Origin: Sedimenticola_A endophacoides
Lineage (GTDB): Bacteria; Pseudomonadota; Gammaproteobacteria; Chromatiales; Chromatiaceae
Assembly (NCBI GenBank): GCA_003062345.1
Contig: PQCO01000300.1
Span: 1 to 7,915, forward strand
Direction of reading: 5' to 3'
Length of the DNA stretch: 7,915 nucleotides
How positions within the stretch are numbered: position 1 is the first letter of the stretch; the number at the start of each line of letters is the position of its first letter. Shown in pieces: positions 1 to 6,300 of the stretch. The translations under genes and the position numbers were made by a program. The notes under the pieces are model-generated. The model saw only the letters and a program-made list of their open reading frames with translations. It had not been told where the DNA came from and did no database searches.

Positions 1-71
1 GCAATGTGCGGGACGGAGTCGTGATGAGCGCAGGACGGTCGGGGCAGTAACGGCTGTCGCGTTGGCGAGTC

Positions 72-100
72 GATTTTGGGGACTGGGATGTCCCAAAATC
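72..100. repeat. Inverted repeat (hairpin), role uncertain
   Basis: The arms at 72-83 and 90-100 (GATTTTGGGGAC and GTCCCAAAATC) pair over 11 bases with one bulged G, around a 6-base loop. The hairpin lies just beyond the stop codon (103-105) of the PEP-CTERM-like minus-strand tail, where a terminator for such a gene would sit. It lacks a clear U-run on that strand. On the plus strand it is followed only by a short T run (100-103). It could be a weak bidirectional terminator or an unrelated palindrome. Confidence 0.4.
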
Positions 101-102
101 TT

Positions 103-186
103 TCACGAGGTAGCGACACTCTTGAGCCCGGCGAGGGTCACGGCGGCGAGGATGTAGAGGGTGAGCTCCGGTGTCGGCTCGGGCAC
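103..186 (-). pseudogene. Possible remnant of a PEP-CTERM-like C-terminal tail
   Basis: Read on the minus strand, this stretch gives VPEP followed by an uncharged segment (LTLYILAAVTLAGL), a lysine and a stop. That order resembles the PEP-CTERM sorting tail: a PEP motif, a membrane helix and a basic end. It is atypical because the end has only one lysine rather than an arginine cluster, and the hydrophobic segment is short. The same frame is closed by a TGA about 54 bases upstream (near 238-240) and has no ATG. If real, it is therefore the detached or frameshifted end of a degraded gene rather than a working one. GC-rich DNA can produce such a pattern by chance, so this is a weak call. Confidence 0.25.
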
Positions 187-290
187 GGGGTACTCCCTGG
201 GCGGATGGCATACAGGGGGAGCTGCGGCACTTGCCGCCGGTCACCGCAGTCTATGGGAAACAGGCCGTGGGGGAAAGCAGGTCGCACAAC

Positions 291-326
291 GAAAAGCCCG
301 GCAGGGCGGACCGTGCCGGGCTTTTC
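291..326 (-). terminator. Rho-independent terminator of tRNA-Gly
   Basis: A perfect 13-base-pair stem is formed by 291-303 and 314-326 around a 10-base loop, with a GC-rich core (GCCCGGCA). The A/T pairs at its outer end supply the U-rich 3' arm (CTTTTC) when read on the minus strand. It starts 7 bases downstream of the encoded CCA of the tRNA, as expected for the end of a single-tRNA transcript. The structure is symmetric and could also stop transcription from the other side. Confidence 0.85.
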
Positions 327-333
327 ATCTGTC

Positions 334-409
334 TGGAGCGGGAAACGAGATTCGAACTCGCGACCCCAACCTTGGCAAGGTTGTGCTCTACCAACTGAGC
401 TATTCCCGC
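334..409 (-). tRNA. tRNA-Gly, anticodon GCC
   Basis: This 76-nucleotide tRNA decodes GGC and GGU glycine codons. The acceptor stem GCGGGAA/TTCCCGC closes, the D arm contains AGCTCAGTTGGTAGAGC, and the anticodon loop reads TTGCCAA, giving anticodon GCC (plus-strand 374-376). The T arm has the canonical GTTCGAATC. The discriminator base is T and the 3' CCA is encoded (334-336). The sequence is very close to the enterobacterial tRNA-Gly(GCC). It follows murI on the same strand by 38 bases but has its own promoter immediately upstream and a terminator downstream, so it is probably transcribed mainly as a monocistronic tRNA. Confidence 0.98.
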
Positions 410-423
410 ATTGTGGAAGGCGT

Positions 424-451
424 ATTGTAGGGATTGGTCGCCGGGTGTCAA
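424..451 (-). promoter_or_regulatory. Sigma70-type promoter for tRNA-Gly
   Basis: On the minus strand a perfect -35 box TTGACA (446-451) is separated by 16 bases from a -10 box TACAAT (424-429). Transcription would start near 416-418, leaving a leader of about 8 bases before the mature tRNA at 409. The -35 box contains the TGA stop codon of murI (448-450), so the two genes are packed with no spare DNA. Confidence 0.85.
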
Positions 452-1290
452 GCGGGAGGGGAAATTTTTTCAGCCTGGAACGGGATGGCCGGAGGCGCTA
501 TCGATGGTAGCGGATGAAGGTCGGCCGCTCCCTCCCAGAACGCCTCCATCTGACGGGCGACGCGCTCCCTATCACCACTGGTGAAGACGCTGAGCCCGCC
601 ATGGCGTTGGGTGTCGGGGTGCAGATTCTCCTCGCGCAGTTGGCGCAGGGCCTGGCGGGCGACCGCGCCCCCGGTGTCGATGATGGTTACCCCCGGACCG
701 AGGATCTCGCGGATCAGCGGAATCAGAAAGGGGTAGTGGGTGCAGCCCAGGGCCAGGGTATCGGCGCCCCGCTCCATGATCGGCGCCAGGTAGCGGCGCA
801 GCAGGGAGCGGGTGGCGGGGCTTGTGGTCTGCCCCGCCTCCACCTGGTCGGCAAGCCCGTCGCAGATCTGGGAGATGAGGGTGATCTCTCTGCCGAAGCG
901 GTTGACCAGGTGGCCGTACTTCGCGCTCTGCAGGGTACCGCGCGTGGCGAGAATGCCGACCACGCCGTTGCGGGTGGCCATTGCGGCGGGTTTCACGCCG
1001 GGCTCGACCCCGATGACCGGCACCGGGCTGGCGGCGCGCACGGTGCCGGCTGCGGCAGCGGTGGCCGTGTTACAGGCCATCACCACCAGCTTGCAGCCCT
1101 GGCCGGTGAGGAACCGGGTGATCTCCTCCGCGCGCGCCTGGATCTCGTGCGGTGAGCGGTCGCCGTAGGGGGCGTGTGCGCTGTCGGCCACGTAGATCAG
1201 GTCTTCGCAGGGCAGCAGGCGATGCAGGTGCCGGAGGACACTGAGACCACCGATACCCGAGTCGAATACGCCGATGGGGGCTGATGACAT
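448..1290 (-). CDS. murI: Glutamate racemase
   Basis: MurI interconverts L- and D-glutamate in the cytoplasm and supplies D-glutamate for peptidoglycan precursors. From the ATG at 1290 the protein has 280 residues, close to the usual 260-290. The family signatures are all present: VFDSGIGGLSV with the catalytic-region Asp at residue 10, VADSAHAPYG near 34-43, the first catalytic cysteine in MACNTA (Cys73), and the second in LGCTHYPF (Cys183, His185). The frame stays open upstream to about 1431, but that extension (starting at a TTG) precedes the conserved N-terminus and looks non-coding, so I chose the ATG at 1290. No good ribosome binding site is visible before it. A TAAAAT -10-like box lies at 1329-1334, with no convincing -35 partner. 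The stop codon is embedded in the tRNA-Gly promoter. Confidence 0.96.
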   Translation of the reverse strand: MSSAPIGVFDSGIGGLSVLRHLHRLLPCEDLIYVADSAHAPYGDRSPHEIQARAEEITRFLTGQGCKLVVMACNTATAAAAGTVRAASPVPVIGVEPGVKPAAMATRNGVVGILATRGTLQSAKYGHLVNRFGREITLISQICDGLADQVEAGQTTSPATRSLLRRYLAPIMERGADTLALGCTHYPFLIPLIREILGPGVTIIDTGGAVARQALRQLREENLHPDTQRHGGLSVFTSGDRERVARQMEAFWEGAADLHPLPSIAPPAIPFQAEKISPPA

Positions 1291-1507
1291 AGGGGCGCTT
1301 GTCGTTTGTTCAACTGAAGTGGCGCAGGATTTTACCACTGTTCCTGGCCAGGATCTCACCCTCCGCGAAGGTGAAGGCGTGCATGCGCCCACCGGGGCCA
1401 GACCGTTTTCCAAGCCACTCCTATGGATCAAATACTTAACGGATGTGAGCCATCATGGCCATTGACGCATGAAAAAACGTCCAAAGGGAAGCTGACCGGA
1501 GCCTTCA

Positions 1508-1542
1508 ATGGGTGGATGTCCATGTCCTTTTCCATGTCCTTT
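1508..1542 (-). repeat. Copy A of dispersed GACATGGACA repeat
   Basis: On the minus strand this reads AAAGGACATGGA, then AAAGGACATGGACATCCACC after a short AA link: two tandem GGACATGG units running into ACATCCACCCAT. The second unit shares its core GACATGGACA(C/T)CCA(C/T)CC with the two copies at 2211-2267, about 0.7 kb away. It falls in a non-coding gap downstream of the small gene at 1591-2088, whereas the other copies lie upstream of that gene. Confidence 0.7.
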
Positions 1543-1562
1543 CAGTCCGAAACTTGCATGTC

Positions 1563-1590
1563 CTGGTCGCCTGCTGGTCGCCTGGTCGCC
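1563..1590. repeat. Triple CTGGTCGC short repeat
   Basis: The octamer CTGGTCGC occurs three times within 28 bases (from 1563, 1574 and 1582), the first two separated by a CTG and the last two adjacent. It lies immediately before the stop codon of the minus-strand gene (1591-1593), in its 3' untranslated region. The function is unknown. Slippage-generated tandem repetition is the simplest explanation. Confidence 0.6.
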
Positions 1591-2088
1591 TTAAACGGCG
1601 GCGGAAACTGAGGTGATCGGGTCATGATTCGGTAGCGAAACCTGGGTCGGCGTATGCTTTACCAGGATTCGCAGTACCTCGTTCGTATTTCCATCATAGA
1701 TCAGGTGAACCTCTCGCTGATCTCCGAGGCAATAGCGCACAAAGTGTTCATCTGATGGGAGGAAGTGCAGCATGAGCAATCCCTGATGGGTGGGTTCCAG
1801 TCCGATAGCCTCTTTCAGATCGGAGAGCGAAACGAACTGATCAGGCTCGATAGTAATGAAGTTGATCGATTCGTCGGATTCGAGGCGAACATCCAGGCGG
1901 GCGAGGTGCAGATCCTCGCAGCGGGTGGAGTAGATATGAGGGAAGGATCTCGAATGTATGATGTTCCAGGAGACGAAATCGCGCCCAAGGCACTCGACAA
2001 TATCGGCCAGGGTTCCTGGAATTGACCTGGCGAGAAGGAGCGGAAGGACTGACAGGATCTCGATTTTGTTCATGGTTGTGGCGGCCAT
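1591..2088 (-). CDS. Unrecognised small protein, possibly exported
   Basis: This frame encodes 165 residues that I cannot assign to a family. The N-terminus resembles a signal peptide: a short start with Lys, a hydrophobic run ILSVLPLLLA, then a helix-breaking SIPGTLAD, with cleavage plausible after the LA. The Glu in the n-region and the Arg after the hydrophobic run make it imperfect. The rest is mixed alpha/beta-like and contains three cysteines after the putative cleavage site (in VECLG, TRCED and RYCLG). The start is uncertain. The ATG at 2088 has a weak GGA four bases upstream and a G-run farther back; an in-frame ATG at 2073 (160 residues, MNKIEIL) gives a shorter leader but has no ribosome binding site. 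Base composition is less GC-rich than murI or the oxoprolinase. The gene is flanked on both sides by copies of the same short repeat, suggesting an accessory origin. Confidence 0.6.
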   Translation of the reverse strand: MAATTMNKIEILSVLPLLLARSIPGTLADIVECLGRDFVSWNIIHSRSFPHIYSTRCEDLHLARLDVRLESDESINFITIEPDQFVSLSDLKEAIGLEPTHQGLLMLHFLPSDEHFVRYCLGDQREVHLIYDGNTNEVLRILVKHTPTQVSLPNHDPITSVSAAV

Positions 2089-2386
2089 TGGTTCCGGTAT
2101 TTCCCCCCGGATTCACCTCGCCAGTGTAACCGGTGGGTTTTTCCCGGGGAATACCTGATGTGGAATTTTAAACCCAAGGCATTTTCGGAGTCGGTTATTG
2201 AGCTTGTCTGCCAGAGGATGGGTGTCCATGTCTTTGTCCCAGAGGATGGGTGTCCATGTCTTTTGTCTTTGTCCATGTCTTTATGGGCTTTCCGGAACGT
2301 CTCCAACCCGTGGACACCATAGATTCTGGCGATACGCCATAACGACATTCAGAGATCGACCTGATCGCTATTGCTCATGGAGCGTT
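2089..2386. other. Repeat-bearing spacer between small gene and MarR gene
   Basis: This stretch of about 300 bases holds the tandem GACATGGACA-type repeats (2211-2282) and no gene I can support. A minus-strand frame runs through it (about 2348-2070), but its middle is simply the translated repeat, so I do not call it. On the minus strand TAAAAT (near 2167-2172) and TTACACT (near 2124-2130) are possible -10 boxes for the gene starting at 2088, without good -35 partners. A short palindrome CTGGCGATACGCCA lies near 2326-2339, downstream of the MarR stop, but it has no T run. Confidence 0.5.
2211..2282 (-). repeat. Tandem copies B, C and partial D of GACATGGACA repeat
   Basis: Two nearly identical 28-29-base units start at 2211 and 2239 (plus strand: CCAGAGGATGGGTGTCCATG followed by TCTTTGTC, with one extra T in the second). 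A shortened third unit (TTTGTCCATGTCTTT) follows at 2268-2282. Minus-strand core: GACATGGACACCCATCC. The copies abut head to tail without spacers. The same core is found at 1508-1542. Confidence 0.8.
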
Positions 2387-2902
2387 TCAGAATGAAGCTG
2401 CAGCACGGGCCGCCTGGTCATAAAGGCCGGAGAGAGAGCGCAGCACTTTGGCCAGCTCACCTATCTCCTCGTTCCCCGCTCCCAGTGCGCCCAGCGAGTC
2501 GACAAGGCACGCCTCGCGGATCTCCTTGTAACGCATGCAGAGTTTCTCCCCCTCTTTGGTGGTGGAGAAAAAATTCTCCTTGCCTTGCTTTCTGTTTTTT
2601 ATCAGATGCAGTTTGGTGAGCTTGCGCAGGGAGTAGGTGGCGGTGTGGGTATCCTCGATATTGAGATTGAAGCAGATATCGGCCACCTTCTTGGGTCGCC
2701 CGCGGTGATTGACGTTGTGGAGAATAAGGATATCGGTGGGATTGAGGTCGGGTATGCCGCTGGCGTTCATACAGCGCATCATCCAGCGCTGGAAAGCGTT
2801 ATTGGCGATAATCAGGCCATACTCCAGTTCACTGAGCTCACTGCTCTTCTCCGAAACCAGGTGGGAGGAGGAGACGATGGGGTGTTTCTTTTTATCCGAC
2901 AT
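2387..2902 (-). CDS. MarR-type winged-helix transcriptional regulator
   Basis: The 171-residue product fits a predicted MarR-like winged-helix regulator, the kind grouped as HTH-containing proteins in COG5631. A helical lead-in (about 22-50, SELSELEYGLIIANNAFQRW) is followed by the winged-helix domain at about 53-118. This contains LNPTDILILHNV, the recognition region with RPKKVADICF and THTATYSLRKLTKLHLI, and the wing around NRKQGKENFFSTT. A C-terminal helix likely serves dimerisation. I chose the ATG at 2902 because AGGA lies six bases upstream; an in-frame TTG at 2908 has no usable binding site. The stop of the YbaK-like gene (2905-2907) is two bases before this ATG, so the two are probably translationally coupled in one transcript. 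The effector and target genes are unknown; autoregulation or control of the neighbouring oxoprolinase region is only a guess. Confidence 0.85.
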   Translation of the reverse strand: MSDKKKHPIVSSSHLVSEKSSELSELEYGLIIANNAFQRWMMRCMNASGIPDLNPTDILILHNVNHRGRPKKVADICFNLNIEDTHTATYSLRKLTKLHLIKNRKQGKENFFSTTKEGEKLCMRYKEIREACLVDSLGALGAGNEEIGELAKVLRSLSGLYDQAARAAASF

Positions 2903-2904
2903 AT

Positions 2905-3261
2905 TCAATCCTGTTCATCCTGGGTGAGATTCACGCTCTCCATCACATCAACTATTCTGGCATCGGTACATTCGCGCAGCCTGTCAAAGATCACCGGCAC
3001 TCCCGAAGCATCATTGCCGGCAGCGGGGCAGATCAGTTCATATTCCGACAGTCCCCGGTCGATCAGCAGCTCCGCACCTTCAACCTCAAAAGGGCAGACT
3101 CCTCCTGGACTGAAGCCGGTCACCTCCCCGGCCTCTTTGGCGCGGGCCATGCGGATTTTTTTGCAGGTCTCCTGCTTCGCTTTCTTGCCGCAGATGCACT
3201 GATGCTCCTGCGGCGCAATGCACCAGTAGGCGCCCCTGCGCCTGTGACACAGCCCGTGCAT
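2905..3261 (-). CDS. Truncated YbaK/ProX-type aminoacyl-tRNA deacylase domain
   Basis: The C-terminal two thirds match the YbaK/ProX fold, whose members hydrolyse mischarged aminoacyl-tRNAs: KKIRMA (34-39), EVTGFSPGGVCPF (46-58), a strand with LLIDRGL (65-71) and CPAAGND (78-84). Full-length family members have about 150-180 residues; this one has 118. The N-terminal part that in E. coli YbaK carries the catalytic lysine has no counterpart. The oxoprolinase stop at 3318 leaves only 56 bases upstream, so the missing part is not hidden in another frame nearby. The upstream frame is open but has no alternative ATG, and the ATG at 3261 lacks a ribosome binding site. Eight cysteines in 118 residues is unusual. 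The gene is probably inactive as a classic deacylase: either a decayed remnant or a repurposed small domain, still coupled to the downstream MarR-type gene. Confidence 0.7.
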   Translation of the reverse strand: MHGLCHRRRGAYWCIAPQEHQCICGKKAKQETCKKIRMARAKEAGEVTGFSPGGVCPFEVEGAELLIDRGLSEYELICPAAGNDASGVPVIFDRLRECTDARIVDVMESVNLTQDEQD

Positions 3262-3317
3262 GAGCGAAACGGTTTCAATCTGCTTTTCTTTGCGTCCCCA
3301 GCATCCCGCTTTTAAAC

Positions 3318-6300
3318 CTACTGCGCCTCGCCGTACCCTCCCCCGCCCGGGGTCTTGATGACGAACAGATCACCCGGCTCCATCTCAACCTGTCCACGGG
3401 CATCGAGGGGGGTCTCCCGGCCGTCGTTGTGGATCACATAGTTGATGCCCACCTCACCGGGCGCCCCACCGGCCACGCCGTATGGGGGTACCTCGCGGTG
3501 GCCGGCGAGGATATTGGCGGTCATCGCCTCAAGAAAGCGCACCCGTCGCTCGCAGCCGTCGCCGCCGTGTCGCCAGCCGGCACCGCCTGAACCCTTGCGG
3601 ATGGAGAACGACTCCAGCCGCACCGGAAAGCGCCACTCCAGCACCTCGGGGTCGGTGAGGCGTGAATTGGTCATGTGGCTGTGGACCGCATCGGTGCCGT
3701 TACAGTTGGCGGTGGCCCCCGCCCCGCCGCAGAGGGTCTCGTAGTACTGATGCTTATCGTTGCCCCAGGTGAAATTGTTCATGGTGCCTTGGGATGCAGC
3801 CGCTACCCCGAGGGCGCCGAGAAGGGTATCGACAATCACCTGGGAGGTCTCGACGTTGCCCGCCACCACCGCTGCCGGGTAGCGAGGGTTGATGATGGAG
3901 CCCTCGGGGATGATCACCTCCAGGGGTTTGAGGCACCCCTCGTTGAGGGGGATCATGTCATCCACCAGGCAGCGGAAGACGTAGAGCACCGCCGCCCTGC
4001 AGACTGCCGAGGGGGCGTTGTAGTTGCCGGGGTGCTGGTCGCTGGTGCCGGTGAAATCGATCACCGCGCGGCGCGCCGCCTTGTCGAGGGTGATCTTGAC
4101 GCAGACCTTGTAACCGTCATCCATCGGGTAGCAGAACTCGCCGTCGCTGAGGACATCGAGCACCCGCCGCACCGACTCCTCGGCATTGTCCTGGACGTGT
4201 TGCATGTAGGCGTGCACCACATTGAGACCGAAGTGCTCGACCATGCCCAGCAGCTCCTGCATCCCCTTCTCGCAGGCGGCGAGCTGGGCCTGAAAATCGG
4301 CGATATTGGCATCCGGGTTGCGTGCGGGGTGCGCTCCCGAGGCGAGCAGTGCACGTATCTCCTCTTCGAGGAAGCGTCCGCCGTCCACCAGTTTGATATT
4401 GTCGATGAGGATTCCTTCCTCCTCCACCGAACGGGAGTCGGGGGGCATGGAGCCGGGAGTGATGCCGCCGATATCGGCATGGTGACCACGGGAGGCGACA
4501 TAGAAGATCACCTCCGTCCCCGCCTCGTCGAAGACCGGCTTGATGATGGTGACATCCGGCAGATGGGTGCCGCCGTTGTAGGGGGCGTTGAGGGCGTAGG
4601 CATCGCCCTTCATCATGGTTCCGGAGCGCTCGCGGATCACCGTCTTGATGCTCTCGCTCATGGAACCGAGGTGCACCGGCATGTGTGGCGCGTTGGCGAT
4701 CAATTCACCGGCCTGGTCGAAGACGGCGCAGGAGAAGTCGAGCCGCTCCTTGATGTTGACCGAGGCGGCGGTGTTTTCAAGCACCATTCCCATCTGCTCG
4801 GCGATGGACATAAAGAGGTTGTTGAAGATCTCCAGCATCACCGGATCGACCTGGGTGCCGATGGCCACCCGTTTCGGCAGGGGCAGGTAACGCTCGAGGA
4901 TGATGTCATCCCTGGCGGTGAGGGTGGCCTGCCAGCCGGGCTCGACAACGATGGTACCGGTCTGCTCGACGATCACCGCCGGTCCCTGAAGGGGGGTATC
5001 CACCAGCATCTGGTCGCGGTCGTGGAACGGCGTCTCATAGGACTTGCCCTGCATCACCGAGCGGTGACGGGCAAGGTCGATACCGCCCCTGCCGGTGGTG
5101 GCCTCGCCACTGACGGCGGGGGCATCGCCGGCACCGATCACCTCCAGCTGAACCGCCTCAACAATCAGCGGTTTCTCGGGCGAGATAAATCCGAAACGGC
5201 GGCGGTGGGCCGCCTCGAAGTCATTGATAATGGCATCCACTTCACCGTGCTCGACGATCAGGGCGGTATCCGAGCCCTGGTAACGCAGGTGCAGCTTCCG
5301 CTCAAAACGGATCCTTGTGCCGGCTACCCCCTGGGCCTCCATTGCTCCGCCCCCCTCCAGCTCCAGCTGCTGCAACCTGTCGGCAAGCTGGGGCATCAGC
5401 TCAGCCCGGAGCTGCGCCTCCACCGCCTGCTCGTACATCAGCCGCTGGTCCGCCAGTCCCATACCGAAGGCGGAGAGCACACCGGCATAGGGGTGGAGAT
5501 AGACCCGCTGCATACCCAGCGCATCCGACACCAGGCAGGCGTGCTGCCCCCCTGCGCCGCCAAAGCAGCAGAGGGTGTATTCGGAGATATCGTAACCGCG
5601 CTGCACGGAGATCTTCTTGATGGCATTGGCCATATTCTCTACAGCGATGGCGAGAAAACCCTCCGCCACCTGCTCCGGGGTGCGCCGATCACCGGTGGAG
5701 GCATGGATCTCATCGGCCAGTTCGGAGAACTTCGCCCTCACCACCTCTGCATCCAGCGGCTGGTCGGCGGCGGGGCCAAACACCGCCGGAAAGTGGGCGG
5801 GCTGCAGCTTGCCGAGCATGACGTTGCAGTCGGTGACGGTGAGCGGGCCGCCGTTGCGATAACAGGCGGGGCCTGGATTGGCACCGGCGGAGTCGGGCCC
5901 CACCCGGTAGCGGGAGCCGTCAAACTGCAGTATCGAGCCGCCGCCAGCGGCCACGGTATGGATCTGCATCATCGGCGCGCGCAGCCGCACACCAGCCACC
6001 TCAGTCTCGAAGGCGCGCTCATACTCACCGGCGTAGTGGCTCACATCGGTGGAGGTTCCCCCCATGTCGAAGCCGATAAGACGCTCGAAACCTGCCGCCT
6101 CGGCGGTACGCACCATCCCCACCACACCGCCGGCGGGACCGGAGAGGATGGCGTCTTTGCCCTGAAAGGTGTGGGCGTCGGTGAGGCCGCCGTTGGACTG
6201 CATGAACATCAGGCGGCCGCCACTCTCTTTCATCCCCTGTAGCTCTCCCTCCACCCGGTCGATGTAGCGGCGCAGGATGGGCGACAGATAGGCATCCACC

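Larger units (their letters stand above)
1291..1590. other. Gene-free spacer upstream of murI, with repeats
   Basis: No convincing gene is seen between murI and the small gene ending at 1591. The murI-proximal part probably carries the murI promoter, but only a -10-like TAAAAT (minus strand, 1329-1334) is visible. The distal part holds the ATGTCC-type repeat (1508-1542) and a CTGGTCGC cluster (1563-1590), described separately. No stable hairpin with a T run is seen that would terminate the upstream gene. A TTTTTT run on the minus strand near 1473-1478 lacks a clear stem. Confidence 0.6.

Noticed and set aside
514..1155. A 213-codon plus-strand frame opposite murI
   Set aside because: It is a shadow of the murI reading frame with no domain signature.
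1325..1380. Palindrome-like TCACC...GGTGA near the murI start as a possible operator
   Set aside because: The stem is only five bases with an asymmetric centre; not distinguishable from chance in GC-rich DNA.
1291..1431. N-terminal extension of murI to a TTG at 1431
   Set aside because: The 47 extra residues have no counterpart in the family; the conserved start VFDSGIGG fits the ATG at 1290.
2211..2282. CRISPR array
   Set aside because: The repeat units abut with no spacers, and there are only two full copies and no cas genes.
2070..2348. A 92-codon minus-strand frame through the spacer
   Set aside because: Its central part is the translated tandem repeat and its end overlaps the start of the neighbouring gene in another frame. 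No family signature.
3675..6242. An 855-codon open frame on the plus strand, opposite the oxoprolinase
   Set aside because: It is antisense to a gene with strong family motifs. Its composition (many His, Gly, Asp, Leu, Val) is typical of a mirror frame in GC-rich DNA, and it shows no recognisable domain.
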